Part shown: positions 61,179 through 64,000 of the stretch, one piece after another
How the letters are laid out: the number at the start of each line of letters is the position of its first letter
How positions within the stretch are numbered: the stretch's first letter is position 1
Source of the DNA: Clostridiales bacterium
GTDB taxonomy: Bacteria; Bacillota; Clostridia; Christensenellales; Aristaeellaceae
Length of the DNA: 64,000 nucleotides
Direction: 5' to 3'
Assembly: GCA_015056205.1 (NCBI GenBank)
Contig: SVGS01000003.1
Span: 62,001-126,000 of the forward strand
Notes under the pieces: model-generated
What the model was told of the DNA's origin: nothing
Database searches by the model: none
Seen by the model: only the letters and a program-made list of their open reading frames with translations
Program-made: the position numbers and the translations under genes

Positions 61179-62330
61179 TCAGCGTCTCGTGTATTTTTTC
61201 AGCATTTCATACTGAGCGCTCAGGCGCTCCGCGGTATATCGGATTTCTTCCTCTGTGGTATCCGGGCTCAGGCTGAAGCGCAGAGAGCAGTCCGCAACGG
61301 AAACCGGCACGCCCATAGCCCGGAGCACGGGGGAAATTTTCTGTTTCCGGCTGGCGCAGGCGCTCCCGGCGGATACCAGGATGCCGTCTCCCTCCAGCGC
61401 GAAGAGCATCGTCTGGCTTCGGACCGGCGGAAAAGCCGCGTTCAGAATATGCGGCGCGCAGGCGTCCTCCCGGTCGGTGGGGCTGTTGATCACCGCTCCG
61501 GGAATCGCTTCCTTCACCAGCGACTCCAGCAGGTCCCGCAGGCGCCGCATCCGGTCGCAGGCGCCGGGATCCCAGGACCGGACCGCTTCCCCCAGGGCCA
61601 GAATGCCGAAGGTATTTTCCGTTCCGGAGCGAAGATTTTCCTCCTGTCCGCCGCCGAACAGAATCGGCCGGACTTTGCAGTCCCTGCGCAGAATCAGGGC
61701 GCCGGTTCCCTTCAGACCGTGAATCTTGTGTGCCGACAGCGCGTAGCTCTGCAGACCCAGCCGGTTAAACCGCACCGGCATCCGCAGAAATCCCTGTACG
61801 CCGTCCGCGTGAAACCAGGCGTCCGGACAGATCCGGTTTCGCAGGGCGCTGATGGTTTCCAGCGGTTCCGCGGCGCCCGTTTCATTGTTTACCTGCATGA
61901 CCGCGATCAGCGCCACGTCCCCGTCCAGCATGTTCTCCAGCGCGCCGCAGTCCGCCGCTCCTCCGGGACCGGCCGGGATTTCCTCCACCCGGTGTCCCAT
62001 GCGCTCCAGCGCTTCCCGGCAGGCGGATACCGCCGGATGCTCCACTGAGGAGATCAGCACACGCCCGGGCTTTCGCCATCCCTGCATGCAGCCCAGCAAT
62101 GCCAGATTATCCGCTTCCGTCCCTCCGGAGGTGAAAATAACCTTCTGTCCCTCCGCGCCGGCGGCGTTCAGAACCGCCTCCCGCACCGAAGCCATTTCCT
62201 TCTGGATCTCCAGCGCCGGCTGATATAAAGCGGATGGATTGTACCATCCGCTTTCCATCGCCCGCATCACCCGGGCCCGCACGGCCTCCGAAGGTCTCGT
62301 CGTGGCGCTGTTGTCAAGATAAACCTTCAT
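61179..62330 (-). CDS. Cysteine desulfurase (NifS/IscS-like)
   Basis: VYLDNSATTRPSEAVRARV, FTSGGTEADNLAL, ALSAHKIHGLKGTGALI, SAGSACAS. Confidence 0.96.
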   Translation of the reverse strand: MKVYLDNSATTRPSEAVRARVMRAMESGWYNPSALYQPALEIQKEMASVREAVLNAAGAEGQKVIFTSGGTEADNLALLGCMQGWRKPGRVLISSVEHPAVSACREALERMGHRVEEIPAGPGGAADCGALENMLDGDVALIAVMQVNNETGAAEPLETISALRNRICPDAWFHADGVQGFLRMPVRFNRLGLQSYALSAHKIHGLKGTGALILRRDCKVRPILFGGGQEENLRSGTENTFGILALGEAVRSWDPGACDRMRRLRDLLESLVKEAIPGAVINSPTDREDACAPHILNAAFPPVRSQTMLFALEGDGILVSAGSACASRKQKISPVLRAMGVPVSVADCSLRFSLSPDTTEEEIRYTAERLSAQYEMLKKYTRR

Positions 62331-62333
62331 CTT

Positions 62334-62870
62334 TTACTCCTGATACACGCCCCGGGGAATATACTGTTTAATATAATCCACCATTTCCTCGCTGGGCTCA
62401 AAAATAATCATTTTCTTGTCGGTATCCTTGGTGAAGTAGAAGTAATACAGCTCCGCTTCCCGGTTCAGGAACCAGTTCATCCGCTTGATCCCGGGCATAT
62501 TCAGATAGCGCTGGAAGCTGGGAGAAGTAACCTTTCCGAAGCTCTCCACGTTCCGTACATTCAGGCTGCCCAGAGATTTGCGCTTTTTGTTGTTATAGAC
62601 TTCCGCGAAATCCAGCGCGCCGTTGGTAAAGGTGTACTCATACTCCGTCAGAAGCCGGTCATGGAAAAAATAGGTATAGGCGGCGACACCGCCGGATACC
62701 ACGATAAATATCAGCGACATCCAGTTGAAATTCGTGGTCAGCGTGCCCAGCATCATGGCGGCGAACAGGGCGCCGGCGATGATAATGATCCAGCTGAGAT
62801 AGTATACGATTTTATTGATCGTATTATTGTGTTTGACAACAACCTCTTCCTTAAAATGATCCATGGCCAT
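62334..62870 (-). CDS. Membrane protein, DUF6106-like
   Basis: Two TM segments; YEYTFTNGALDFAEVYNNKKRK; adjacent to cysteine desulfurase and ispA. Confidence 0.75.
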   Translation of the reverse strand: MAMDHFKEEVVVKHNNTINKIVYYLSWIIIIAGALFAAMMLGTLTTNFNWMSLIFIVVSGGVAAYTYFFHDRLLTEYEYTFTNGALDFAEVYNNKKRKSLGSLNVRNVESFGKVTSPSFQRYLNMPGIKRMNWFLNREAELYYFYFTKDTDKKMIIFEPSEEMVDYIKQYIPRGVYQE

Positions 62871-62888
62871 GGCCGCTTCCTCCTTTGA

Positions 62889-63764
62889 TCAATTGTTTCT
62901 GTCCAGCAGGCTTTCCGCCAGCTGCCTGTGAATCCGGCTGTCCAGTCCCAGCCGGTCCAGCGCTTCCTTCGCCAGCCGGATCTGGCCCGCCGCGTCCAGC
63001 CGGGTTTCATCGATCCCTCTGAACGCCACCCAGGTCATCTTCTTCTGTTCCGCGTCCAGACCGGTTCGTTTGCCCATTTTTTCCGGATCTCCGATCACGT
63101 CCAGCAGATCATCCGTCATCTGGAAGGCCATGCCGAAATGATACCCGAAGCATCGTCCGTCTTCAATGGCTTCCGTTCCGGCCCCCGCCAGGATCAGTCC
63201 GGCTTCCACCGCCGCCTCGATCAGATCCGCCGTTTTATGGGAGTGAATATAGGTCAGCGTCTCCTCCGTCGGTTCCTGATCCTCCGAGGATACGTCGACG
63301 GACTGTCCGCCGATCATGCCCGAAACACCGGCATGCCGCAGGATGCAGAACATGGCCCGGGCGCCGAGGGCATCTTTCCGTTCCGCCGCGCTGCGGGCCA
63401 TCAGCTCCGCCGCGCAGTTCAGCAGTCCGTCCCCCGCCAGAATGGCTCCGGCTTCTCCGTAGACCATATGACTGGTGGGCCGCCCCCGGCGCAGATCGTC
63501 ATTGTCGAGGGCAGGCAGATCGTCGTGAATCAGGCTGTAGGTATGAATCATCTCCAGCGCGCAGGCGAACGGCATGGCTTCCTCCGCGCTGCCACCGGCC
63601 ATTTCACAGCTGGCCAGGAGCAGAACAGGCCGAAGTCTTTTCCCGCCCGCTTCCAGGCTGTAGCGCATAGCCTCCTCCAGCTTGTCCGGCATGGGTCCGA
63701 GGGAATGCAGCCGCGGACTCAGATTCCGGTTGACCAGATCCCTGTATTCTTCAAAGCTCTTCAT
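62889..63764 (-). CDS. ispA: Polyprenyl (farnesyl/geranyl) diphosphate synthase
   Basis: GGKRLRPVLLLASCEM, IHTYSLIHDDLPALDNDDLRRGRPTSH (FARM), FQMTDDLLDVIGD (SARM). Confidence 0.97.
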   Translation of the reverse strand: MKSFEEYRDLVNRNLSPRLHSLGPMPDKLEEAMRYSLEAGGKRLRPVLLLASCEMAGGSAEEAMPFACALEMIHTYSLIHDDLPALDNDDLRRGRPTSHMVYGEAGAILAGDGLLNCAAELMARSAAERKDALGARAMFCILRHAGVSGMIGGQSVDVSSEDQEPTEETLTYIHSHKTADLIEAAVEAGLILAGAGTEAIEDGRCFGYHFGMAFQMTDDLLDVIGDPEKMGKRTGLDAEQKKMTWVAFRGIDETRLDAAGQIRLAKEALDRLGLDSRIHRQLAESLLDRNN

Positions 63765-63991
63765 GGCGCTGCCTCCAGAGGCTGTTCGTTTTCGCCCTCC
63801 GGTCCGCTTTGCAGGATCGTCAGCCGGCGGGTCAGATCCTTCAGTTCATGATCCAGCCGGTTCAGCTCCTTCATACCTTCCTCATACCGGCGTACGGAAT
63901 CCTCCAGCGGCAGCTTTCCTTCCTCGATATCGGAAATAATGGCCTGTACCCGCTGCAGGCTTTCTTCAAACCCGGCTTTATTCTCTTCCAT
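63761..63991 (-). CDS. xseB: Exodeoxyribonuclease VII small subunit
   Basis: FEESLQRVQAIISDIEEGKLPLEDSVRRYEEGMKELN; 4-nt overlap with ispA. Confidence 0.95.
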   Translation of the reverse strand: MEENKAGFEESLQRVQAIISDIEEGKLPLEDSVRRYEEGMKELNRLDHELKDLTRRLTILQSGPEGENEQPLEAAP

Positions 63992-64000
63992 TCGGGCTCT

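Overview
The window is about 64 kb of a high-GC Clostridia-type (Gram-positive) chromosome. I saw no rRNA, tRNA, CRISPR array, transposase or phage module. From left to right it contains: a GH4 alpha-galactosidase with two tandem AraC regulators, divergent from a sugar ABC importer that has no ATPase gene; a truncated TRAP permease abutting a truncated YcxB-like gene; an ABC exporter with an N-terminal HATPase-like domain and a clostripain-family protease carrying Cys/IWxGY repeats; a NeuD/PglD-ACP fusion next to an adenylation enzyme; an ECF S-component and P-loop kinase operon with a riboswitch-like leader; an adenylation enzyme fused to a phasin-like coiled-coil domain, with a stand-alone paralogue of that domain next door; a methyltransferase-STAS fusion, an orphan Card1-like CARF nuclease and an SRAP protein; metA; groESL with CIRCE; mutY; an M18 aminopeptidase; an HscC-type Hsp70/DUF5685/J-protein/zinc-ribbon operon; an in-frame phosphopentomutase-ornithine carbamoyltransferase fusion; a Suv3-like helicase; Na+-oxaloacetate decarboxylase plus PEPCK; T-box-thrS; cggR-pgk-tpiA (no gapA); and thiI, a cysteine desulfurase, ispA and xseB. 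The best candidates for something undescribed are the adenylation enzyme/phasin-like pair (21.7-25.2 kb), the DeoB-ArgF fusion (44.8-47.0 kb) and the leader RNA at 20.69-20.82 kb. All assignments come from reading motifs in the sequence; no database search was run.
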